The notes beneath the pieces are model-generated. The model did not search any database. It was given only the letters and a program-made list of their open reading frames with translations, and was not told where the DNA came from. A DNA stretch of 64,000 nucleotides from Pseudomonas putida (GTDB taxonomy: Bacteria; Pseudomonadota; Gammaproteobacteria; Pseudomonadales; Pseudomonadaceae), in the NCBI RefSeq assembly GCF_022627325.1, contig NZ_JAETZZ010000013.1:62001-126000 (forward strand), given 5' to 3'. This document shows positions 24,592 to 32,099 of the stretch, piece after piece (within the stretch, counting starts at the first letter, position 1; each line of letters opens with the position of its first letter). A program made the position numbers and the translations under genes.

Positions 24592-26802
24592 TCAGAGACG
24601 TACAGGCAGGGTAACTTGCGGTTGGATCTCTACAAGAGCTGAGTACGCCTCAAGAATGTCAGTGAACAGATCTGGGTGCTTCGGTGCGTGAACAGTCACA
24701 ATCAGTGCGTACCGAATCTTCTCAGCTTTGTCGGCTGTACCGCCCTTGGCCCTGGCGTTGTAATGGATGTCGAAAGCCGCATCCTTCAAGCTAGACCCGT
24801 ACATATTTTTTGAGTCATGGAGGACGGTTTCCCACTTCCCGGCGTCGGAACGAAGCTCATCTTCAGTGGCGAATTTCTTCTTCTCGAAAAATGACTTCGT
24901 CTTGGCGTTCGCTTTACCTTCTTTTACCTTGTCTTTGTTCGGTCTGAAGGTAACCTCGAGCCCCGCACGGGTGTAGGATGCAGAGTCCTGAGGGTCCGTA
25001 GTTGAAGCGAAAGAAAACGTAGCCGTCACCTTCACCTTTCCTGTCAATTGTGAGTCAGGTAGTGGGATGGGGGCACGGATGTACTTGCCGGGCTTGAGCT
25101 CACCTTGGTAAACGATGCGGGCTACACCAGATGGGCACGTGATTACCTCAATGAGATCTTCTGGGATCTTTCCCCAACCCACATCTACCGATTCATGGCC
25201 GTTCTGATCTGCTGAGTGAATAAGCAAAGCTTTGATAGCTAGTGGAGATAGCTCCTGACCTAGAACGGCGCGTATACCCACTGCAGAGCGCAGCATGTTT
25301 GGAGCTGCGAAGCTGGTCCCCAGTAGCGGAGCTAGCGTCGGCTTTTTGCCAGGAGTCAATGCATGGAAGTACTGCTTGCCACCTCCAAATGCCATTAGGT
25401 CAGGTTTGATCACGCCAGGACTTCGGCCAGGTCCGCGAGCACTATAGGAGGCACGCGCCCAGGCCTCACTTGTGCAGTTAGCTGCGCCAACGGTCACAGC
25501 GTTGACACAGTCCGATGGAACCTGCACGCGATCCAATTGAACGATCGAATCCCTTGCGCCGTTGTTGCCGGCGGCGATCGTCATGAAGGTGTTTCCATCA
25601 CTGAGCAGATTGTCGATCACTGACGTCCATGCATGTACGTCATCATCCTCTATGGCCACGTCCGGACCTACGCTGAGGTTGATGAATTCATACTGGCGGG
25701 ACAGCAGGACCTCTTCAATATGACCGAGCGTTCGGTAGAGCTCTAGAGGGTTTTCCAAGCTTGCGCCTTCATCTAGAACCCGAAGGTGATCGACAAACGA
25801 GTAAGGGCGAGCCGCTTGCCCCTCTGGCTCAATCGGGCCGAACAGAAAAGCCGAAGTAGCGGCCAAGCCGTGCTCTGGGCCTTCAGGGTCATCGCTAGCG
25901 TTCTCATCTAGCACCCGGTAACTACGCAGCCATTTTCCTATTGTGTGCTCTGCTGGGAGGCCGGCGTCGAGAATTGCTACTCGCGGATCTGATGAGAGCG
26001 GTGGTTGCGTTGGCAAGGTACATCCAACGGACGGCCCGCTCCGCTTGGTAGTCGGTAAGAGACCACGCATTTTGGGTACGGGCCGGATGACGCGAACAAA
26101 AACAAACTCCGAAAGCGCTAGCGCGGCTTGCTGCTCCCCTTCTACGGGTACGAACCAAAGGTTACCGACCTCAAAGCCTAGCTCGGTATGGACGGTAAGC
26201 TCTCGTGCTTTCGCAAAATCTACGAAAGCATTCTGGATGAAGCTGCTGTCTTGATCGGGGAGCATGTGGATGCCGCACTCGAAGTACCTATCATGCTCTG
26301 TGCCAGGGTTGACCACTCGCTCGCTTGGCTCGAATGCAGAGATATTTTCGATGCGCGTCAGTTCAGTTGCTTCCTCCGAGTCAACTTCAACGCTATTCAT
26401 CCAATCGCTGAATGCCCTAAACGCTTTTCGCTTGCCTGCGACGAAGATTTCTGTAGTCGGAGTTTCTCTAGGAGCTACCTTGCGGGTCCAGCTCTCCGGA
26501 GTAACGCGTACCTTACGGCTCCCAATCGACTCTAGCCCAACTGAACGCAGCATGTTGGCAGGGAAGAAAGACTTCGCGATGTAGCTGGGATTCAAAACGA
26601 GACGAGCCACCCCGAAATCCTGAGGACACGCGGAGGAAGAGAGGCTATCCAGCGAAAGAGATGCGCTGTCTGCCTGCTCGGTTAGGCGCTCGCGCGCTTG
26701 CTCGAAGGTGTAGGCATCGGCCTTCTCTATCTTCCTACCAACACCTTTGATGCTCTGTGTTAAAAGCTCGCCCCGACCGATCAGAAAATTCGTTTGGCTC
26801 AT
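24592..26802 (-). CDS. Large S8 family protease of the Y4bN-like type
   Basis: This protein has 736 residues, twice the size of a simple subtilisin. Residues 1-270 form an N-terminal region I do not recognise. The protease core has Asp279 (VAILDAGLP), His311 (PEHGLAATSAF), Asn413 (AAGNNG) and Ser497 (LGTSFAAPNM). A C-terminal domain (residues ~590-736) is rich in beta strands and Lys. No signal peptide or membrane segment is visible. It begins inside the stop codon of the AAA ATPase gene (ATGA overlap), so the two are made together. Pairs of this subtilase type with an AAA ATPase are widespread in bacterial accessory regions; a regulated, possibly anti-phage, protease is a reasonable inference. 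Confidence 0.9.
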   Translation of the reverse strand: MSQTNFLIGRGELLTQSIKGVGRKIEKADAYTFEQARERLTEQADSASLSLDSLSSSACPQDFGVARLVLNPSYIAKSFFPANMLRSVGLESIGSRKVRVTPESWTRKVAPRETPTTEIFVAGKRKAFRAFSDWMNSVEVDSEEATELTRIENISAFEPSERVVNPGTEHDRYFECGIHMLPDQDSSFIQNAFVDFAKARELTVHTELGFEVGNLWFVPVEGEQQAALALSEFVFVRVIRPVPKMRGLLPTTKRSGPSVGCTLPTQPPLSSDPRVAILDAGLPAEHTIGKWLRSYRVLDENASDDPEGPEHGLAATSAFLFGPIEPEGQAARPYSFVDHLRVLDEGASLENPLELYRTLGHIEEVLLSRQYEFINLSVGPDVAIEDDDVHAWTSVIDNLLSDGNTFMTIAAGNNGARDSIVQLDRVQVPSDCVNAVTVGAANCTSEAWARASYSARGPGRSPGVIKPDLMAFGGGKQYFHALTPGKKPTLAPLLGTSFAAPNMLRSAVGIRAVLGQELSPLAIKALLIHSADQNGHESVDVGWGKIPEDLIEVITCPSGVARIVYQGELKPGKYIRAPIPLPDSQLTGKVKVTATFSFASTTDPQDSASYTRAGLEVTFRPNKDKVKEGKANAKTKSFFEKKKFATEDELRSDAGKWETVLHDSKNMYGSSLKDAAFDIHYNARAKGGTADKAEKIRYALIVTVHAPKHPDLFTDILEAYSALVEIQPQVTLPVRL

Positions 26803-27971
26803 GCAGTAGTACTCGTCCGTGTTGATCGCTTAACAGCGTTTGGTGCTGCATTTCTGTGCTTGCGAATCGTGTCCCGGCTCACACCGGTAATATCGTGAAT
26901 AGCTCGCTGAGACAGCGAGGTATCGCTATCCAGCATTACCGCGAACTCGATCTGTTCAGCCCGCTCCAGGTGAGGGGTCCTTTGACGTATGAGGTCCTCG
27001 ATCAACTTCTCAGAACCGGCGGTGCCCAGTGCGAGCGCTCGACGGAAGCGCTGCATCTCTCTCTCAATATCGCTGAAAGACTGATTCTGTAGTGCATACG
27101 AAAGGATTCCGGTCCACTTCTCGAACGTAGGGAAATCTGAGCCGAGGAAGCGCTTGATAGCGATGCCTACTGCTTCTGCGTCAGGTGCTTTGAACTCAAC
27201 CATGAGGTCAAAGCGTCTCCAAAGCGCAGGGTCGATGAGCTCTGGATGGTTGGTCGCAGCCAACAGCAGTCCAGTTGCAGGCCAATCATCTACCTCTTGG
27301 AGAATGACGGTGACCAAGCGCTTCAGTTCGCCTACGTCACTGTCGTCACTACGGCGTTTAGCTATTGCATCGATCTCATCGAGGAACAGCACCGACGGTA
27401 CGCGCTTGGCATAGTCGAGTGCAGCCCTCAGGTTGGCGCCACTCTTACCTAGCAGGCTACTCATCACAGCCGTCAGATCTAGCACGAAGAGAGGTACTCC
27501 CAACTGCGCAGCGATCCACCGAGCTGTGATTGTTTTTCCTACACCAGGAGCGCCCACGAACACTGAGGATTTGGTTGGCTGTAACCCAAGCGCCGTCAGC
27601 TTCTTGGTCTGTTTTCGTTCTTTGATCAGTTGAGCGAGAGAGTGCTTGACCAAGTCATCCAGCAACGGAGCGGGATAGTCTGGTCCGTCATCGAAAACCT
27701 TTAGAAGAGACAGCCGAGACTCTTTGTCGATCGGGAGGGTGGCCTCTTCAATTTTGGTTGGAGCCTCTCTGCGCATATAGGGAGCAGCTCCGCCAGGAGC
27801 GATGGTCCTCAGGTACTTGTCGAGCTGCTCCGCCAGCTCGGGTTGCGCGCCTCGATATTGCCTAACGAGGCGCGCAACAAAGAGCCGGACGTCCTCTGTT
27901 TTCTCACTGAGGGCCAATCTGGCGACCTGGACTAAATCTGATTTTACTTTGCTGAATTCGTCCATTGTCAT
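26799..27971 (-). CDS. AAA+ ATPase with C-terminal helix-turn-helix, partner of the subtilase
   Basis: This 390-residue protein contains one FtsH/Cdc48-like AAA domain. The Walker A is GAPGVGKT (residues ~140-147), the Walker B is VLFLDEIDA (~194-202), sensor 1 is in AATNHPELI, and RRFD follows as the arginine-finger region. Residues 1-120 are helical. The last ~45 residues contain a helix-turn-helix (LSQRAIHDITGVSRDTIRKH), unusual for such ATPases and suggesting DNA contact or self-regulation. It is first in a three-gene minus-strand operon and overlaps the large subtilase by 4 bp. It probably gates or delivers substrates to the protease. No strong ribosome binding site is visible at either of the two close ATGs. 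Confidence 0.88.
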   Translation of the reverse strand: MTMDEFSKVKSDLVQVARLALSEKTEDVRLFVARLVRQYRGAQPELAEQLDKYLRTIAPGGAAPYMRREAPTKIEEATLPIDKESRLSLLKVFDDGPDYPAPLLDDLVKHSLAQLIKERKQTKKLTALGLQPTKSSVFVGAPGVGKTITARWIAAQLGVPLFVLDLTAVMSSLLGKSGANLRAALDYAKRVPSVLFLDEIDAIAKRRSDDSDVGELKRLVTVILQEVDDWPATGLLLAATNHPELIDPALWRRFDLMVEFKAPDAEAVGIAIKRFLGSDFPTFEKWTGILSYALQNQSFSDIEREMQRFRRALALGTAGSEKLIEDLIRQRTPHLERAEQIEFAVMLDSDTSLSQRAIHDITGVSRDTIRKHRNAAPNAVKRSTRTSTTA

Positions 27972-28504
27972 GTAAACGCTATGATTCTAAAGGGCTATAG
28001 CACATTGTGCTGTGGACTAGATCATAGCATGATGTTTTCAATTCGTCCGCTCTGAGGTGGGCAGGGTCCGAGCCTAGGCGACCTAGCCGACCGGCGGCGT
28101 CAGAGGGGCGTTGGGGTGGCCAAACGCAACGCAGGATCAGGTACAAGCCACCTTTGGTGGCCTGCATCAACGACAGAAGCATCCGCGACGGACGGCTCTC
28201 TACCCATAGAGGTCAATGAATGTTTGACGGCCGCTATCAAAGCGCTAACCGATGCCAGCTCAACGGTCGTATTTAGACCTACGGTGCCCATTCGCACGCA
28301 TAGATCGGATCAGGCTCACAATTCTCGTAACCCGACCACTGCTGTGATCCGCGACGCTATCCACGTTTGTCCGCAAATCCGTACCACGCCGCTTTCAGCA
28401 CAAAAACTGAGGACAAAGATCCAGCGTCCAGTTACTGATGCGAAAAAGGGCCACGCTACTCGGGATCCTGAAATGCAAGGTGGTGTTTCAGGTGACTGCT
28501 GCTC
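27972..28504. other. Gene-poor region upstream of the AAA-subtilase operon
   Basis: About 530 bp without a convincing gene. Open frames exist on both strands (a 130-codon frame from a GTG at 28116 on the plus strand and a 65-codon frame ending at 28100 on the minus strand). None shows a family signature or a good ribosome binding site. The promoter of the AAA operon should lie at the left end, before 28100. Confidence 0.4.
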
Positions 28505-28813
28505 TTAGAAACAGCTTTCAACGGCGGCGTAACGGTATTCACTCGGTGAAAATCGACCTGCCCGACCGAATAACAGCAGGGCTGTAATGCACTCCGTGTA
28601 CGCTAGAGCTTCCTTCTGGACGAAGCGCTCGTACAGGGCGCGTTGAGATTGAGGCACTTTAGCGCGATTTTCTAAGCACTGTTTAACAAGTGGACTAAGC
28701 ATGGACCCACGAACATCGTACCGGGCGTCAACCGCCTTTAGCACTGTTGTCCAGCATGAATAGAAGATTGGAGGCAGATGGCCAGAAGGCAGTAAGCCTA
28801 TTTTATCGATCAT
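28505..28813 (-). CDS. Small hypothetical protein
   Basis: This is an open frame of 102 codons whose product I do not recognise. It has a hydrophobic start (GLLPSGHLPPIFYSCWTTVLKAV), a central basic helical segment and an ending with three aromatic residues (SEYRYAAVESCF). It lies alone on the minus strand between the helicase and protease blocks, with AT-rich sequence just upstream of its start. It could be a small accessory, antitoxin-like or regulatory protein of the island, or a decayed gene. Evidence is limited to frame length and plausible composition. Confidence 0.45.
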   Translation of the reverse strand: MIDKIGLLPSGHLPPIFYSCWTTVLKAVDARYDVRGSMLSPLVKQCLENRAKVPQSQRALYERFVQKEALAYTECITALLLFGRAGRFSPSEYRYAAVESCF

Positions 28814-28884
28814 ACCTATTTTATGCTTAGATGTTAAAGAAAACGAGATTGCTTTGATTTGATACCATGATATTTACTCTACAG

Positions 28885-29127
28885 TCAGCAATAAACTCCA
28901 TGATCGATCCGGTACAAGAAATCTACCAAATGTAAGAAACCATCGGTGGTCGACGCAACGCAGCGAGGCACACGACGTCCAAGCCCCCAGGCTTCTTGAG
29001 CAAGCCACAGATGAGCGAGATTTGAGTTTCCTAGAACGAGCCCGGCAAGATGGCTTACGCAAGAAACTCTTAGCATGAAACAACGTTGCTCCTGGCTCAA
29101 ACAGCCATGAAGCCGGGGCTTATCCAT
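28885..29127 (-). CDS. Small hypothetical protein
   Basis: This is a possible 80-residue protein starting MDKPRLHGCLSQEQRCF; a GTG at 29151 would add eight residues. It is rich in Cys, Leu and His and contains a mildly hydrophobic stretch (LAGLVLGNSNLAHLWL). I do not recognise it. It lies just downstream of the helicase gene (gap ~85 bp, same strand) and could be the last gene of that operon. GAGG precedes the ATG almost directly, a poor spacing. Confidence is low. Confidence 0.35.
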   Translation of the reverse strand: MDKPRLHGCLSQEQRCFMLRVSCVSHLAGLVLGNSNLAHLWLAQEAWGLGRRVPRCVASTTDGFLHLVDFLYRIDHGVYC

Positions 29128-29210
29128 CCTCAGATAAGTTAGCCTAATCACATGAATTTACCACCCCGGACTACATGCGAAAAATATGTAGGTGCGTACT
29201 TGATCATCCG

Positions 29211-30596
29211 TTAGTAGATGGACAGAATTTCTGTTCGGAACCCCGTGGAAAGTTCCATTCGGAACATGCTTTCTTCTGACAGTGCCCCCTGAATCACTTC
29301 ATCTGAAGCTGCGGAGGTCTTGAGCACCTGAATATCAAGCGGGCAATTGACTGGCTGCTCCACAGAATCCTCATGGACAGTGGAACCCGCGGCATCAAAC
29401 CGGAGAAGCTGCGCATAGTCCAATACAGCCAGGTCATCCGGTAAGTCTTCAGCCACTCGCTGTGAGAACTGGACTAAAGAAGGCTCCGCAAGAACGTAGA
29501 GCCACGCCTCGTTATCCTTGCTTCCTGTTCGCCTCAGCACTCTGCCCAGAACTTGGCGATAATGAAGTTCGGTTCGAATGCGGCTCAGGTAGCAGCACAC
29601 CTGCAAGCGAGGAATATCTGTGCCTTCGCTGATCATACCGACCGCGACAATCCACTTACCTTTCCCACTTCTAAAGTCATCTATTAGCTCATGTGCTCCC
29701 GGAGTGCGCGTAGTGACTACTACGCAATCCTCGCCGCGTGATTTAAGTACCCGGGCGACCTGGTTGGCATGCCTAATGTTTGTGGAGACTACCAGGCCAC
29801 CCGCATCGGGAATCCTGCAACGCACCTCATCCAATCGGCTACGCCCAAGATCAATGACCTTCTCGACCATGTCGCTATGGGTGAGCAAGTCCTCAAATGA
29901 TACTGGGGACTCATTCAGTAGTTGAGCGATGCTTGGATAAACTGTCACGATCGGCGAGTCGTCAACTAGCTCGGTGAGTTTCACCGCGCCATTATCGATG
30001 ACCACTATTCTTGGAGATCGGCAGACGTTGTCTGCGACTGCTTCCTTCAGACCGTATCGAAAATCACAAACGAGGCGACCTTCAGGGTCGGAATATCGAG
30101 CCATAGCAATCGCTTTGTCATCAGAGCGCCAAGGAGTTCCGGAGAGGGCGAGAGTGAAAGCCGCCTGGTCCTGCAACCGTTGAAGGATGATCTGGCCCCA
30201 AGAATTGCTTAAAAGCGGATCGTGCCCAGCGCAATGGTGGATCTCGTCGAATACTGCAAAAACACGATAGTCATCGAGCAACTGCCAAAAAGAGGCTGAC
30301 TGATGACCCATTGCTTGATAGGTATTTGCGACCCCCACCGACCCCAAGCGGCCGTCAAACGGTCGACCCATTACGTGAGCGAATGTCTGCTCCAATCCTG
30401 CAACCACTTGGCAAGATGGGGCAAAGCAAAGAACAAGATCAATAGCCTCGGCTTCCAATAACCGCTTCGCGACTTCTGCAGCCATCCGGCTTTTGCCAGA
30501 GCCAGGTGTAGCTTGACAAAAAAAATGTGATGAATGCCGATACCGCTCCAGCGCTGCAGCAACGCAAGCGCTTTGCCATACACGCAGATCCTTCAT
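29211..30596 (-). CDS. SF2 DEAD/DEAH-type helicase
   Basis: This 461-residue superfamily 2 helicase resembles the translocase part of restriction enzymes. Visible motifs are Walker A ATPGSGKSRMAA (residues ~29-40), motif II DEIHH, motif III ALSGTPWRSDD, motif V VAVGMISEGTDIPR and motif VI QVLGRVLRR. No nuclease or methyltransferase domain is visible, so it is either a stand-alone nucleic-acid motor or works with an unrecognised effector. Its start overlaps the upstream 189-residue gene by 4 bp, so the two are translationally coupled. The small controller-like XRE gene divergent from them recalls restriction-modification loci. It is probably part of a defence module, but its action is unknown. 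Confidence 0.88.
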   Translation of the reverse strand: MKDLRVWQSACVAAALERYRHSSHFFCQATPGSGKSRMAAEVAKRLLEAEAIDLVLCFAPSCQVVAGLEQTFAHVMGRPFDGRLGSVGVANTYQAMGHQSASFWQLLDDYRVFAVFDEIHHCAGHDPLLSNSWGQIILQRLQDQAAFTLALSGTPWRSDDKAIAMARYSDPEGRLVCDFRYGLKEAVADNVCRSPRIVVIDNGAVKLTELVDDSPIVTVYPSIAQLLNESPVSFEDLLTHSDMVEKVIDLGRSRLDEVRCRIPDAGGLVVSTNIRHANQVARVLKSRGEDCVVVTTRTPGAHELIDDFRSGKGKWIVAVGMISEGTDIPRLQVCCYLSRIRTELHYRQVLGRVLRRTGSKDNEAWLYVLAEPSLVQFSQRVAEDLPDDLAVLDYAQLLRFDAAGSTVHEDSVEQPVNCPLDIQVLKTSAASDEVIQGALSEESMFRMELSTGFRTEILSIY

Positions 30597-31162
30597 ACGG
30601 TGACCAGCAGCTTCAACGTTTTTTCGATTGCACGAAGGTGTCCCAAAAGCTTCGAACTGCGATCTCGCGCGTCAATGTAGTCATCTTCAACTCGGACCTT
30701 TAGTGCCGGCATCTCAGTAAAAAGCTGTTTATAGCGCTCGGCCTCGCCTAGAGCTGTGAGCATGTCCAGGCGGATTTCCTTCGCCAGTGACTCAAGCCTT
30801 TGCGTAGGGCAATCGTTGTGCCGCTGGTGTAACTGCGTTTTGGGGGGGATCACGCTTGGGGTGTCACTCTGTTCATTTGGGAAACGATGATCAACCAGTA
30901 AGAGGGTGATGGTTTCAGGCATCTCCATCACATGAAAAATCTGGTCGCGCTTACGCCTGATCGGATCGTGCTTGACCCATCCCACGCGTTTGAGGCGTTG
31001 GACTTGGTCGTAGATATATCGCCACAGCTCAACGTCGTTAATCTGGACGTCCAAGAGGCTGGCATAGCCAAGCCTCATCGAGCGGATCGAAAATTGCTCG
31101 AAATCGCCATCCTTGAGCAGCTTGAAGACATGCCTGTCTAGCTTAAATGTCGCAGGTTTCAT
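30593..31162 (-). CDS. Helicase-coupled protein of unknown function, possible winged helix
   Basis: This protein of 189 residues starts at the ATG at 31162 (MKPATFKLDRHVFKLL). Residues ~5-85 look like a winged helix, with helices around FKLLKDGDFEQF and ELWRYIYDQVQRLKRVGWV. The rest is mostly charged helix, ending in SSKLLGHLRAIEKTLKLL, a likely coiled coil. I do not recognise a family. It is transcribed divergently from the XRE gene and overlaps the helicase by 4 bp, so it is probably a DNA-binding or adaptor subunit for the helicase. Confidence 0.75.
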   Translation of the reverse strand: MKPATFKLDRHVFKLLKDGDFEQFSIRSMRLGYASLLDVQINDVELWRYIYDQVQRLKRVGWVKHDPIRRKRDQIFHVMEMPETITLLLVDHRFPNEQSDTPSVIPPKTQLHQRHNDCPTQRLESLAKEIRLDMLTALGEAERYKQLFTEMPALKVRVEDDYIDARDRSSKLLGHLRAIEKTLKLLVTV

Positions 31163-31195
31163 GCAGGCACCCATAAAGCCGAATCGGGCGAAATG

Positions 31196-31209
31196 CGGAT
31201 TATAATCCG
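31196..31209. promoter_or_regulatory. Palindromic operator overlapping a TATAAT box
   Basis: CGGATTATAATCCG is a perfect 14-bp palindrome in the 102-bp gap between the XRE gene and the helicase operon. It contains TATAAT on both strands. On the minus strand TTTACC lies 18 bp upstream of it as a possible -35 box. A repressor bound here would block the helicase operon promoter; the adjacent XRE protein is the natural candidate. Confidence 0.6.
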
Positions 31210-31264
31210 TCGCTTGCTGTCAGGTAAACGACCGATAGTGCCGCCTTGGTCAATCGAGGCGGTT

Positions 31265-31483
31265 ATGCAAGGGCTGGCAAAGGATCTCGGACAGAAAATC
31301 CGTGAGAGGAGGATATTGATCGGGTTGTCTCAGGACGCTCTCGCATTCGCGTGTGCGATAGATCGTAGCTACATGGGAAGGATCGAGAGAGGTGAGGTCA
31401 ACCTCACCGTTGAAAAGCTTTACAAAATAGCCGTCCAACTCAAGTGCCAACCTCATACTCTAATGCCGCGTCTGCCCCGCTAA
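31265..31483 (+). CDS. Small XRE-family (controller-like) regulator
   Basis: This 72-residue protein is almost entirely a Cro/C1 helix-turn-helix: LGQKIRERRILIGLSQDALAFACAIDRSYMGRIERGEVNLTVEKLYKIAVQLK. The ATG at 31265 follows GAGGCGG; the longer frame from 31193 covers the operator and is unlikely. Size and sequence pattern resemble C proteins that time the expression of restriction-modification systems. It is divergent from the helicase operon with a palindromic operator between them, so it likely controls that operon and itself. Confidence 0.85.
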   Translation: MQGLAKDLGQKIRERRILIGLSQDALAFACAIDRSYMGRIERGEVNLTVEKLYKIAVQLKCQPHTLMPRLPR

Positions 31484-31667
31484 GCAGCTGACTGATTGAT
31501 GTCACGACTCAGTTCTAGGATCGCTGAGTTAAGTACACATTCACAATGCTGAGCCGGCTTTTTGACCCGCAACGCCAGGAGCCTCCTTTCATGCTTTGGC
31601 AACTCGCTGTCTAAAAGCTTTGGAGGCGAGTAGTATGCTCTGTTAAGCTTCCAACGTCATACGACTG

Positions 31668-32099
31668 TTAATCCTGTAGCTTCAATGTCGAAACCGATTG
31701 AAAGTTCTTCAACTGTTCTTTGACTGATTGCAACTCAAAGGTTAGCTCAATCACTCTCCGTTGTGCACTAATCAGCTGTGAATGGGCAACGTCTCGCTGC
31801 GCTATCACTTCTTCCAGGCGCTTCTTCATATCGGCCCGCAGGCCTCGTTGCCGGAGAAGCTCTTTCCTCTTGGAAGGGCGATCCTGCATGTTGATTTCAA
31901 TGTAAGCCTGAATTTCTCGGATTAAGGACGGAAACCTGGACTTTCGCAGTGCGCTAGGATCGCATTCAGCCTCCCGGGCTACATTGTTCTGCGATACAAT
32001 GCTACCAGGATTTAAAACATTAGGTTTATTGGCCTTCAGGCGTTCAAACGCTAGTCGAAAGCGTTGTTCGGCGGTTAGGCATTCAGCTTCTGACGACAT
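31668..32099 (-). CDS. Small helical accessory protein of the recombinase module (GmtX/TnpC-like)
   Basis: This 143-residue protein has an N-terminal helix-turn-helix-like region (SIVSQNNVAREAECDPSALRKSRFPSLI). A long C-terminal coiled coil (residues ~85-135, KKRLEEVIAQRDVAHSQLISAQRRVIELTF) follows. It overlaps the end of the third recombinase gene by 17 bp and is the last gene of the module. Tn554 TnpC and the GmtX protein of gamma-mobile-trio islands occupy the same place and have a similar build, so it probably assists recombination or gives it direction. The family assignment is by context and remembered resemblance. Confidence 0.75.
   Translation of the reverse strand: MSSEAECLTAEQRFRLAFERLKANKPNVLNPGSIVSQNNVAREAECDPSALRKSRFPSLIREIQAYIEINMQDRPSKRKELLRQRGLRADMKKRLEEVIAQRDVAHSQLISAQRRVIELTFELQSVKEQLKNFQSVSTLKLQD

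Noticed and set aside
28116..28508. Plus-strand frame of 130 codons in the gap upstream of the AAA ATPase.
   Set aside because: It starts from GTG without a good ribosome binding site, is low in hydrophobic core residues and overlaps another frame; not convincing as a gene.
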